NCBI GenBank assembly: GCA_030684575.1
Contig: JAUXVD010000008.1
Span: forward strand, 1-64,000
Direction of reading: 5' to 3'
Source: Nitrospirota bacterium
GTDB lineage: Bacteria; Nitrospirota; Nitrospiria; Nitrospirales; Nitrospiraceae
DNA: 64,000 bases
Position numbers and translations under genes: made by a program
The notes under the pieces: model-generated
Seen by the model: only the letters and a program-made list of their open reading frames with translations
Told to the model about the DNA's origin: nothing
Database searches by the model: none
Part shown: one piece after another, positions 17,031-24,293 of the stretch
Position numbering within the stretch: the first letter of the stretch is position 1
Layout: every line of letters begins with the position of its first letter

Positions 17031-17384
17031 TTATTTCTTCGGGGCGCGCGCTTTGACGCTGTTCACATAATCGGCAATGGCCGCATCGACTTCGCCCAGG
17101 GTCATGGGGCGGTCATGGGTTTCACTTTCGTCCACGAGATACCGCTCCTGCTCTTTTTCCTGCCGTAGAACCACAGAGTTTTCCGGGGTCACCTCGATCA
17201 GCATGAACCACTCGCGGGTTCCCTGTGTGATAACCACTTCCTTGCCCAGGCCCTTTTTCGTAATTTCAATGTGAAGATCGTCGGATGCGAGAACGGTAGA
17301 AGGAACTATGGAAAGTCCTGCGGCCAAGAATGCCACCCCGAGCAAGCGACTGACGAGTCTTATGAAGGGCGCGCGCGGCGACAT
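17031..17384 (-). CDS. Small exported protein of unknown function
   Basis: A 117-residue protein with a signal peptide (VAFLAAGLSIVPSTVLA, cleavage before SDD) and a mature part of about 85 residues with alternating beta-like segments (LHIEITKKGLGKEVVITQG, WFMLIEVTPENSVVL) and a helical acidic end. No domain is recognised. It lies upstream of the DsrE gene on the same strand, so a shared transcript is likely. Confidence 0.6.
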   Translation of the reverse strand: MSPRAPFIRLVSRLLGVAFLAAGLSIVPSTVLASDDLHIEITKKGLGKEVVITQGTREWFMLIEVTPENSVVLRQEKEQERYLVDESETHDRPMTLGEVDAAIADYVNSVKARAPKK

Positions 17385-17448
17385 CGTAGGGAGATTATAG
17401 CCCGTTGCGAAAGGCGCCGCAAACCGTCGATACCACCCGGTCGTTGGC

Positions 17449-17477
17449 TTGAGTGCCTCAAGGTCGCATGTTAGGAT
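17449..17477 (+). promoter_or_regulatory. Sigma-70-type promoter giving a near-leaderless transcript
   Basis: TTGAGT (17449-17454), a 17-base spacer and TAGGAT (17472-17477). The gene's ATG is at 17487, only ten bases after the -10, and no Shine-Dalgarno can be seen between them. Confidence 0.5.
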
Positions 17478-17486
17478 GCGCGTCCC

Positions 17487-17918
17487 ATGGATGGTCTACT
17501 CGCAACAATTCAGCAATGGATTCCGGTCGAAGTGCTGATCGGGCTCACCGTGGCCTCGGTCATCGGTTTTATCGGCTCGCTGATTGCTATCCCGTTGATT
17601 CTCGTCCGCTTGCCGGCCAATTATTTCGACACGCGCACTCCCCGCCATTGGATGAAAGACCATCATCCCCTACTGCGCCTGTTGGGGCTGGTCGTGAAGA
17701 ACGTCGTGGGTGTGGTGTTTGTCGTCGTCGGCTTGTTGATGGTTTTTTTGCCGGGGCAGGGTCTGCTCACCATGCTGATCGGGGTGTCGCTCATGGATTT
17801 CCCCAGAAAACGCGAGTTGGAGGCCAAAATGGTCGGCCAGCCGACCCTGCTGGGCATCATCAATTCCATGCGCCACAAGTTCAATAAACCACCGCTGACA
17901 TTAGCGCCCGATCCCTAA
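17487..17918 (+). CDS. Small inner-membrane protein, PGPGW-like
   Basis: A 143-residue protein with two or three transmembrane segments: residues about 14-40 (LIGLTVASVIGFIGSLIAIP) and 65-100 (VVGVVFVVVGLLMVFLPGQG, then LLTMLIGVSL). The LPGQGLLTMLIG turn resembles the PGPGW family of putative transmembrane proteins. A basic C-terminus lies in the cytoplasm. It precedes polA by 17 bases. Function unknown. Confidence 0.75.
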   Translation: MDGLLATIQQWIPVEVLIGLTVASVIGFIGSLIAIPLILVRLPANYFDTRTPRHWMKDHHPLLRLLGLVVKNVVGVVFVVVGLLMVFLPGQGLLTMLIGVSLMDFPRKRELEAKMVGQPTLLGIINSMRHKFNKPPLTLAPDP

Positions 17919-17935
17919 CGCCTATTTCCAACACC

Positions 17936-20596
17936 ATGCCGAGCCTCGAATCCAACCGCAAGACGCTCTATCTCATCGATGGGAGCGCCTATATCTATCG
18001 TGCCTTCTTCGCCCTCCCGGCGATGAATAATTCCAAGGGCCTCCAGACCAACGCCATCCTCGGCTTCACGACGATGTTGCTGAAGATTCTGCGCGAAAAG
18101 AAGCCGGACGGCCTCGTCGTGGCGTTCGACGAAAAGGGTCCGACCTTGCGTCACGCGGAGTTCACCGCCTATAAGGCGCAGCGTCCACCGATGCCGGACG
18201 GCATGAGTGCCCAGATTCCCTACATCCACCGTGTTGTGGATGCCCTGAATATTCCCGCTGTCCGGCAGTCCGGGCATGAGGCAGACGATTTGATCGGCAC
18301 CCTCGCGCATCAGGCCGAACAGGCCGGCTTCGACGTCGTCATCGTCACCGGCGACAAAGATATGTTCCAACTCCTGACGCCCCACGTGCGTATCTACGAT
18401 CCGGTGAAAGACAAATGGCTGGGCGAAGCGGAATGCCGTGAGCGCTTCGGCGTCGAGCCGGCGCGTGTCGTCGAGATCATGGGGCTCATGGGCGATGCCG
18501 CAGATAATATTCCTGGCGTGAAGGGCATCGGTGAAAAGACGGCGATGAAGCTGATCGCCCAGTTCAATACGATCGAAGAACTGCTCCGTCGTGTCGAAGA
18601 GGTGACGCCACCCCGGATCAAGGCGATGTTGATCGATCAAGCCGAGAATGCCCGCCTCAGCCGAAGGCTGGCGACCATCCAGCTGGATAGCCCCATCCCC
18701 TTCGAGCCCGAGACCTATCATCTGAAACCGCCGCATCAGGACCAGCTCACCGACCTCTTGCGTGAGTTGGGATTCACCTCGTTGCTGAAGACGTTTCAGT
18801 CCTCGTTCACACAGACTGAGAAGGAGGTGGTGGAGACGGCGCTCGTGCAGGATGAACCCTCCGCCCAGCGATTTGTGGAGAGTTTGCCGAAGGGCGGCGA
18901 CCTCGGCCTGCAATGTCTGTTGACTCCCGGGCCCGTCGTCCAGGCAGATGTGCAGGGCATCGCGCTGTCCACCGGAGAGAAGACCGCCTTCATTCCGCTC
19001 GACGTCCATGCCTATATGCGGCCCATCATTGCCTTGCTGCATGACTCCACGAGAACCAAGGTGGTCCATGACCTGAAAGCAACCTTGCTGGTGTTTCACC
19101 GTATCGGCGTGACCCTCGCAGGCCCGTACCTGGACACGATGGTCGCGGACTATCTGCTCAATCCCAACCGCCGAGATCACCAGCTCGAAACCATCGCGTT
19201 GGAAGTGCTGGACCATCGGCTTGGGACAGGGAAGAAGGAGAAGGCTGCGCCGAAATCGCTGTTCGATGCCGAGGATACCGGGTCACAAGAGGAGGCCACA
19301 GAGGCCGCGTCGGTGCTGGCCAAGCTGGCGCAGCCTTTGACGGAACGGTTGGCGGAACAGGGGAGCCTCAATCTCTTTCACGAAATTGAAATGCCGCTGG
19401 TGGCGGTCTTGGCGGAGATCGAGCGGAATGGATTCTTGTTGGATGTCGAGGGGCTGCAGCGGCTCAGCAAAGAACTGGAGCATGACCTCGACAAGATGAT
19501 CGAGACGATCCAGGGATTGGCCGGCGGCGAGTTCAACATCAATTCGCCGAAGCAGCTCGCCACGGTGCTCTTCGAGAAGTTGGGGCTCAAGCCGATCAGA
19601 AAGACTAAGACCGGCTACTCGACCGATGAAGACACGCTCACGCAGCTCGCCACACAGCATGAATTGCCTGCGCAGATCGTGAACTACCGGAGCCTCAGCA
19701 AACTCAAGTCCACCTATGTGGATGCCTTGCCTGAGATGGTGAATCCGGAGACCAAGCGGCTCCATACGTCGCTCAATCAGACCGTCGCGGCGACCGGGCG
19801 GCTCTCCTCCACCGAACCGAATCTGCAGAATATTCCGGTCAAGGGTGAGTACGGATTACGAATCAGAGAAGCCTTCATTGCGCCGCCTGGCCATACCCTG
19901 CTCTGCGCCGACTACAGCCAGATCGAGCCGCGCATCCTCGCGCACCTGTCACAAGACCCGCGGTTGCTCGCCGTATTTGCGAAGGGAGAGGACATCCACA
20001 TGGCGACGGCCATGGAGATTTTCGGTCTGCCCTCCAGCCAGATCACGCGAGACATGCGGCGCGTGGCCAAGACGGTCGTCTTCGGCATTGTGTACGGGAT
20101 CAGCCCGTTCGGCCTGGCTTCGAACATCGGCGTGACGCAGGCGGAGGCCAAGAAGTATATCGAGACGTTCTTCGAGAAGTTCTCAGCCGTGCGCGCCTTG
20201 ATGGACCGGAACATCGAAGAAGGTAAAACGAAGGGCTACACGACCACGATCCTCGGCCGGCGTCGCCCGATCCCCGAGTTGCAGAGCGGCGATCCGGTGC
20301 AGCGCGGTTTTGGCGAACGAATGGCCGTGAACAGTCCGATCCAGGGGTCAGCGGCGGATCTCATCAAAGTGGCGATGATCGACGTGAATCGGCGGCTGAG
20401 CCACGAGATGCCGCATACGAAGATGATTCTCCAAGTGCACGACGAGTTGATCTTCGAAGTGCCGGAGAAGGATCTGGACGAGGCAAAGCACCTCGTGAAG
20501 ACGGAAATGGAAGCGACGGGGAAGAAGATAGGCCTGTCGGTGCCCTTAAAGGTCGATCTAGGGACAGGCCACAACTGGCGCGTGGCGCATCCATGA
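17936..20596 (+). CDS. polA: DNA polymerase I, proofreading site degenerate
   Basis: An 886-residue family A polymerase. The N-terminal 5'-3' exonuclease (LIDGSAYIYRAFFALP, VVAFDEKGPTLRHAEFTAYK, ADDLIGTLA, VTGDKDMFQLL, and an HhH GVKGIGEKTA) is intact. Polymerase motifs A (CADYSQIEPRILAHLSQD), B (RRVAKTVVFGIVYGI) and C (LQVHDELIFEV) are present. The middle 3'-5' exonuclease domain lacks its metal-binding DxE (LGLQCLL stands at that place) and the N-x-x-x-D partners, so proofreading is likely lost, as in several thermophile Pol I enzymes. The last 42 bases are duplicated at 21009-21050, downstream of a toxin-antitoxin remnant. Confidence 0.97.
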   Translation: MPSLESNRKTLYLIDGSAYIYRAFFALPAMNNSKGLQTNAILGFTTMLLKILREKKPDGLVVAFDEKGPTLRHAEFTAYKAQRPPMPDGMSAQIPYIHRVVDALNIPAVRQSGHEADDLIGTLAHQAEQAGFDVVIVTGDKDMFQLLTPHVRIYDPVKDKWLGEAECRERFGVEPARVVEIMGLMGDAADNIPGVKGIGEKTAMKLIAQFNTIEELLRRVEEVTPPRIKAMLIDQAENARLSRRLATIQLDSPIPFEPETYHLKPPHQDQLTDLLRELGFTSLLKTFQSSFTQTEKEVVETALVQDEPSAQRFVESLPKGGDLGLQCLLTPGPVVQADVQGIALSTGEKTAFIPLDVHAYMRPIIALLHDSTRTKVVHDLKATLLVFHRIGVTLAGPYLDTMVADYLLNPNRRDHQLETIALEVLDHRLGTGKKEKAAPKSLFDAEDTGSQEEATEAASVLAKLAQPLTERLAEQGSLNLFHEIEMPLVAVLAEIERNGFLLDVEGLQRLSKELEHDLDKMIETIQGLAGGEFNINSPKQLATVLFEKLGLKPIRKTKTGYSTDEDTLTQLATQHELPAQIVNYRSLSKLKSTYVDALPEMVNPETKRLHTSLNQTVAATGRLSSTEPNLQNIPVKGEYGLRIREAFIAPPGHTLLCADYSQIEPRILAHLSQDPRLLAVFAKGEDIHMATAMEIFGLPSSQITRDMRRVAKTVVFGIVYGISPFGLASNIGVTQAEAKKYIETFFEKFSAVRALMDRNIEEGKTKGYTTTILGRRRPIPELQSGDPVQRGFGERMAVNSPIQGSAADLIKVAMIDVNRRLSHEMPHTKMILQVHDELIFEVPEKDLDEAKHLVKTEMEATGKKIGLSVPLKVDLGTGHNWRVAHP

Positions 20597-20653
20597 GATG
20601 ATTTGAAGGCGAAGAGATACCCGTGCCACACTATGCCCAACGATGGTGATCGG

Positions 20654-20917
20654 ATGAAAGTCGCAACCATTAGACAGTTTCGTGGTCGTGCGACAAGTCT
20701 GTTCAAACAAGAAGAGCCGGTAATCGTCACGAGGTACGGGAAAATTGTCGGGTTTTACCTGCCGGCTGTTGGTGAAGCGAGTTCACTCAAAACCAAGCAA
20801 GATTTGTTTTTGACGCTCACCGATGAGATTCGAGCCACAGTGAAGGGCCGTGGTCTCACTGAGGGTGCCATTCTTGACGACTTCGAGAAAACTAGAAAAG
20901 CTCGTCATCGACGTTAA
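20654..20917 (+). CDS. Phd/YefM-like antitoxin
   Basis: An 87-residue protein. ATIRQFRGRATSLFKQEEP followed by VIVTRYGKIVGFYLP is the pattern of Phd/YefM-type antitoxins that bind DNA through the N-terminus and neutralise a toxin through the C-terminus. Residues 60-87 are basic and helical. ATG 20654 is preferred; ATG 20633 and 20603 give longer, unsupported N-termini. It lies right after polA, and its 3' end overlaps a PIN-like frame, the usual toxin position. Confidence 0.7.
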   Translation: MKVATIRQFRGRATSLFKQEEPVIVTRYGKIVGFYLPAVGEASSLKTKQDLFLTLTDEIRATVKGRGLTEGAILDDFEKTRKARHRR

Positions 20918-21032
20918 TCTGACTCTCCCTGCATTGCTCGGAAGGAAAGCCAAACGGCTGGTGGAACACGTGGGAAAGCGACTGAGACTCTTCGTTCCGC
21001 TCATAGTGGATCTAGGGACAGGCCATAACTGA
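20874..21032 (+). pseudogene. Truncated PIN-domain toxin fused to a polA-like tail
   Basis: From a possible TTG at 20874 the frame reads KLVIDVNLTLPALLGRKAK and then RLVEHVGKRLRLFVP, which matches the first strand and helix of PIN nucleases (first catalytic Asp in VIDVN). The rest of the PIN fold and its other acidic residues are missing: the frame passes straight into LIVDLGTGHN and stops. That tail is homologous to the end of polA (LKVDLGTGHN). The junction therefore lies near 20995-21008. It overlaps the antitoxin gene by 44 bases. It cannot be an active nuclease. Confidence 0.7.
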
Positions 21033-21050
21033 CGCATGGCGCATCCATAA
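21009..21050 (+). repeat. Second copy of the polA 3' end
   Basis: Matches 20555-20596 at 38 of 42 positions (GATCTAGGGACAGGCCA and TGGCGCATCCAT are identical). Codons just upstream are also similar at protein level (VPL-x-VD) with synonymous differences. A ten-base GCGCATCCAT occurs a third time at 21727-21736 in less clear context. Confidence 0.85.
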
Positions 21051-21097
21051 TGAAGTACTCCCTCGCCCCATCGGGGAGAGGGAAAGGGAGGTGATCT

Positions 21098-21355
21098 ATG
21101 CAGAACATACGACTATCAGTTTCATGGGTGATCGCAGGCATGAGCCTTGGCGCATTAGGATTCCTGTTGCTCATGGGGCAGCCGTTTGCAGCTAAGGCGC
21201 AGGAGCCGAAACGGTTCCAGTACAAGGTGGTCCAGGTCCTTCCCGACAGCCAGAATATGCAAACCGCGCTGAACGAGTTGGGCGCAAGTGGGTGGGAACT
21301 GGTCACGGTCTCGATGGGGGACATGACGGAGCCGAGGATGATCTTTAAGAAGTGA
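21098..21355 (+). CDS. Exported DUF4177-like small protein
   Basis: An 85-residue protein with a signal peptide (SLGALGFLLLMGQPFAAKA) and a mature domain FQYKVVQVLPDSQNMQTALN then ELGASGWELVTVS, the hallmark of DUF4177-type small proteins. The ATG has AGGGAGGTGATCT before it, a strong ribosome site, preceded by a CCCTCGCCCC/CGGGGAGAGGG hairpin. It is followed by palindromic repeat A six bases after its stop. Confidence 0.8.
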   Translation: MQNIRLSVSWVIAGMSLGALGFLLLMGQPFAAKAQEPKRFQYKVVQVLPDSQNMQTALNELGASGWELVTVSMGDMTEPRMIFKK

Positions 21356-21360
21356 GAGAA

Positions 21361-21452
21361 AGGGCAGCCTGGTCGTCCTCCTGCTCGCGGAACGCGCACG
21401 ATGGGAATGTGCTCGTTCGACGCGCGCAATCGAGGATCGACCAGGCTACCCT
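21361..21452. repeat. Palindromic repeat family A, copy 2
   Basis: A 92-base element with arms AGGGCAGCCTGGTCGTCCTC and a near-perfect reverse complement ending at 21452. The core CTGCTCGCGGAACGCGCACG matches the reverse complement of copy 1 (12839-12932). It could serve as a terminator for the preceding gene. Confidence 0.85.
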
Positions 21453-21789
21453 TAAAATGAGGTGGGGAGATTGGGAGAACGCGCGCAGTGGAAGATCAAT
21501 CAGCCCCCATCCCTGGAGAGATAGCGAGTGAGTTTGGAAGGCTGGTTCGTGCTGATAAAAGCGGTGAGTGCTCGATGCTCCTAGTAAAGGACGGTCCGGC
21601 CACTCTCGATGAAGGTTGAAATGGTGGATAAGACCAGAGGGAAGAGTTTGGTTCAAAAGCCGCAGTCGGAACCGCTTCACAGGCCCGCACGAGGCGAGAG
21701 AGGGAAAACCGACAACAATTGAGAGTAGCGCATCCATAGCCCAGATATTTCTGTGTAATTGAAATCAAGCGAGCAGAGTGATTGATAGC
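21453..21789. other. Gene-free stretch
   Basis: No supported coding sequence. Open frames on the minus strand lack ribosome sites and homology. The only notable word is GCGCATCCAT at 21727-21736, shared with the two polA ends. Confidence 0.35.
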
Positions 21790-22323
21790 ATGAGCGAAAG
21801 TGGACTGCGGAATCAGATCCTAGGAACGGTAATCGGAGGTGTGATTCTTACTGCCCTCGGTTGGATCATGGGTATTTTCCCCACCATTTGGGGCTGGATC
21901 GTTCTGGCAGTTTCGATATTTTGGTTCTTAGTCAAGACAGAGATACCCATTCCAATCGGTCTTCTGTTTTTGTTGTCAGCTTCGATACTGTGGCAGGCAT
22001 ACAAGTTTCTTCAGCCTAGTGAAAAATCAAGAGCAGCATTGGGCGTTCCCACAGCTGTATTGAACGCGCCAATACAATCACGACCGCTGTCTTCCCTTGA
22101 GGATAAGGTGTTAAGAGCGTTTGCTCGTTCAGATGGCCGCACCTTCCAGATGGATAGCCTCGTCCATATGGTTGGAGAGAAAAACCTGTTGGTTGATCAG
22201 GCTCTAGATTCCCTCCAGTCGCGTAGTTACATCGGTGTGACCCACAATTATATACATGGCACTTACTATTCTCTGACTGCGAAAGGCCGTGATGTTGTGA
22301 TTCGGCTCGGCTACGTCAGCTAA
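21790..22323 (+). CDS. Membrane protein with C-terminal winged-helix-like domain
   Basis: A 177-residue protein. Two transmembrane hairpins lie in the first 80 residues (ILGTVIGGVILTALGWIMGI; WIVLAVSIFWFLVKTEIPIP; IGLLFLLSASILW). The last 80 residues (LEDKVLRAFARSDG to YSLTAKGRDVVIRLGYVS) read like a winged helix, with the closing YYSLTAKG turn often seen in such domains. Base composition is less GC-rich than its neighbours, suggesting recent acquisition. Start ATG 21790; GTG 21778 is an alternative. Function unknown. Confidence 0.65.
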   Translation: MSESGLRNQILGTVIGGVILTALGWIMGIFPTIWGWIVLAVSIFWFLVKTEIPIPIGLLFLLSASILWQAYKFLQPSEKSRAALGVPTAVLNAPIQSRPLSSLEDKVLRAFARSDGRTFQMDSLVHMVGEKNLLVDQALDSLQSRSYIGVTHNYIHGTYYSLTAKGRDVVIRLGYVS

Positions 22324-22537
22324 TAGATTCCATAGTCCATTGGAAGAGGTTGCGGTGCTTTCAATTCGCTCCTCAGCATCGGATTTCCCGTTCAAACCTG
22401 TCCTTATCGTTGGTCACCGCCTTCAGCCTGTATGTATCTAGAGAGCGTTTGCGCGGGGTTAGGAGGGGCATCCCTCTTGCTGATCTCCTCGTGGCGTTCA
22501 TGTGCAAGAAGGGGCGTTCTATGAAAAGGGGGATCCG

Positions 22538-23404
22538 ATGGCACCAGTGTTGGAACTCGATCGGCAGACAGCCGCGTTTGTGCGACAACTGGAAGACCAG
22601 CGAAAGCTTGAAAAGACTCTTCTGGTCGAACGGGTTCGCGGAACGAAGGAAGGGTTGGAGTCGGTCTTCAGCGACATCAAGAGCCGTGTGGCGGTGCTGG
22701 AGAGGCTGAACGGGTTGGCGAGTGCGACCTGCATTGCGCCGATCGGCTGGAGCAAGATGATCTTTACGGGAATGGATAGTGTCTCAGCGCCGAACACCAT
22801 TGGATTTGGCGATCGGGACGAAACCCTGTGCAGGCTCGATCAGATTAAATACCTCGAAGGCACGCAGTATCTCCGTCTTGCGGCGAATCCTCATTACGTG
22901 GAGCAGGTGCTCCCGTATAAATCGCTGATGGCTCGCGTCGGCGCGAATCCTTCGTTCTGGGATACGTTCGGTTATGTCCACGCAGGTTATCAGACCCAGT
23001 TGCAGATTCCCGCTTCGTTGGAATCGACGACGGTGTCGATCATGTCGCGGGTGAATACGTTGTTTAATTGGGTTGAAAGTAACGCGGTCGGAGACGAGTG
23101 GTATGCCCATGTGTCGGCCACGGCGCGATTGTGGGTGGCCTACGATGGCGAGTTGCGCCAGACGCCGCCCGCCCGGCTGGTCAACCTGTCGGCCACGCCG
23201 ACACAATTGCGGACGCATCAGGACATTGCGTCGTGCGCGCCGAGCGCGGCCCTCACGATGCAAGTCTCTGTCTCAGCCGGCAGCGGCACGACGATCAGCC
23301 TGTACGAATCCATCGAACTCGTCGCGACCACCCCGAACGGCCATGCCTACCTGGATGGCATTTTTTCTTGGGAGCCGTTGGCGGTGCAACTCAGGGAAGG
23401 GTAG
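22538..23404 (+). CDS. Hypothetical protein with N-terminal coiled coil
   Basis: A 288-residue protein not recognised. Residues 1-55 are a charged helical stretch (VRQLEDQRKLEKTLLVERVR) likely to form a coiled coil. The rest seems globular and mixed alpha/beta, with IAPIGWSKMIFTGM and WDTFGYVHAGYQTQLQ segments and a C-terminal beta-rich part. No signal peptide. ATG 22538 is preferred for its AAAAGGGGG ribosome site. Its stop codon abuts the first base of palindromic repeat B. Confidence 0.6.
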   Translation: MAPVLELDRQTAAFVRQLEDQRKLEKTLLVERVRGTKEGLESVFSDIKSRVAVLERLNGLASATCIAPIGWSKMIFTGMDSVSAPNTIGFGDRDETLCRLDQIKYLEGTQYLRLAANPHYVEQVLPYKSLMARVGANPSFWDTFGYVHAGYQTQLQIPASLESTTVSIMSRVNTLFNWVESNAVGDEWYAHVSATARLWVAYDGELRQTPPARLVNLSATPTQLRTHQDIASCAPSAALTMQVSVSAGSGTTISLYESIELVATTPNGHAYLDGIFSWEPLAVQLREG

Positions 23405-23530
23405 CAGGATGCTGAAAAAGTCCGCCAGCGTCGTTCTCGCCTCGAAAGCATCCTCAACGTAGCCAGGGGCTACGCCTCCGGTGCTTCCATCGGCTGCGGC
23501 CTTGCTGGACAGCCTTTTTGAGCATTCTGC
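23404..23530. repeat. Palindromic repeat family B, copy 1
   Basis: A 127-base element bounded by GCAGGATGCTGAAAAAG and CTTTTTGAGCATTCTGC, inverted repeats with two mismatches. A second copy in the same orientation is at 25613-25736, sharing ends and the internal CGCCAGC, TCGTTCTCGC and CTGCGGCCTTGCTG words. Confidence 0.9.
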
Positions 23531-23653
23531 GAGTATTTTGACATCGGCGCCCGTGGAATACTCCATCGACGATTTGTGTATGAAATGAGTTTCTTCGCAG
23601 CCTGCTAGCTCTTTTGAACATCCTTGGAGCGAGTAGCGGTCGAGGATGATCCC

Positions 23654-23734
23654 CTAGGAATAGAAGGTGCGCACGATCTCAGTCGTGTTGAAGAGCATCG
23701 TGTCGAGGCGCGTATCGCCCTCATGGTCATCGAA
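23654..23734 (-). pseudogene. 3' fragment of a paralogue of the gene at 24294-25565
   Basis: The minus-strand frame ends RFDDHEGDTRLDTMLFNTTE then IVRTFYS-stop. The end of the protein encoded at 24294-25565 reads DHYFGHAVYTRLDTMLFNTN then VIAESFYSSR-stop. The shared TRLDTMLFNT and the matching position of the stop mark this as the last roughly 26 codons of a lost paralogue. Upstream of it the similarity ends, where the toxin-antitoxin genes lie on the other strand. Confidence 0.75.
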
Positions 23735-23798
23735 TCGGAGAATCTTGACTCTCTTTATGGTGAGGCCTAGACTTTGGGCGAAGGATAGAAAGACGTAC

Positions 23799-23978
23799 AT
23801 GTCGACCGCAAAGAAACAGGCATTGGAGATGGTGAAGAAGTTGCCGGAGAAGGCGACGTGGGATGACATCATGTACGAAATCTATGTCCGCAAGAAGATT
23901 GCGGCCGGCATTCTGGCCGCCGATGAAGGGCGGGTCGTCCCGCACGAAACTGTGAAGAAGCGTTTCATTAAAAAATAA
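23799..23978 (+). CDS. Small antitoxin of a ParE-type module
   Basis: A 59-residue helical protein: KKQALEMVKKLPEKATWDDI then MYEIYVRKKIAAGI and EGRVVPHETVKKRF. This is the usual antitoxin found directly before ParE/RelE toxins of plasmid-stabilisation type. It starts at ATG 23799, with GAAAGA upstream, and its TAA overlaps the first codon of the toxin frame. It lies between a truncated paralogue fragment and the intact gene at 24294. Confidence 0.75.
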   Translation: MSTAKKQALEMVKKLPEKATWDDIMYEIYVRKKIAAGILAADEGRVVPHETVKKRFIKK

Positions 23979-24286
23979 CCCGCCTTGAGTGGACCGAGCC
24001 CGCCGTCGCCGACCTCGAAAATATCCAAGACTACATCGCGAGAGACTCCGCCGAGTATGCGGATGCTCTGATCGAACGGCTCATTCTGTCCGTCGATCAG
24101 CTCGAGTCGTTTCCTGAAAGCGGTCGGCGGGTGCCGGAATCTTCAGATCCAAAGGTTCGGGAGCTACTCGTCGAAGGATATCGCGTGATGTATCGGGTGA
24201 AGAAGGGGACGGTTCAAATTCTCGCGGTGACTCATGGCGCGCGGGATCTCGCCGGCATGAAGCCCAAGCCGTGGGCCAAGCGATGA
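23975..24286 (+). CDS. ParE/RelE-family toxin with only an ATA start available
   Basis: The frame encodes TRLEWTEPAVADLENIQDYI near the start, then FPESGRR, ELLVEGYRVMYRVKKG and ILAVTHGARDL, the full pattern of ParE/RelE-type toxins, about 103 residues. Upstream it is closed by a stop at 23969-23971, and the only codon at the right place is ATA (23975), overlapping the antitoxin TAA as ATAA. No ATG, GTG or TTG exists before conserved residues. The gene may use an AUA start, be made by slippage on the preceding A6 run, or be silenced. Coding sequence beyond the start is intact. Confidence 0.75.
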   Translation: MTRLEWTEPAVADLENIQDYIARDSAEYADALIERLILSVDQLESFPESGRRVPESSDPKVRELLVEGYRVMYRVKKGTVQILAVTHGARDLAGMKPKPWAKR

Positions 24287-24293
24287 GCGCCTG

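Noticed and set aside
17915-19216. 433-codon frame antisense to polA
   Set aside because: It covers conserved polA codons exactly; the protein has no recognisable domain or start signal.
21496-21768. 90-codon minus-strand frame after repeat A copy 2
   Set aside because: No ribosome site, no similarity and no codon bias.
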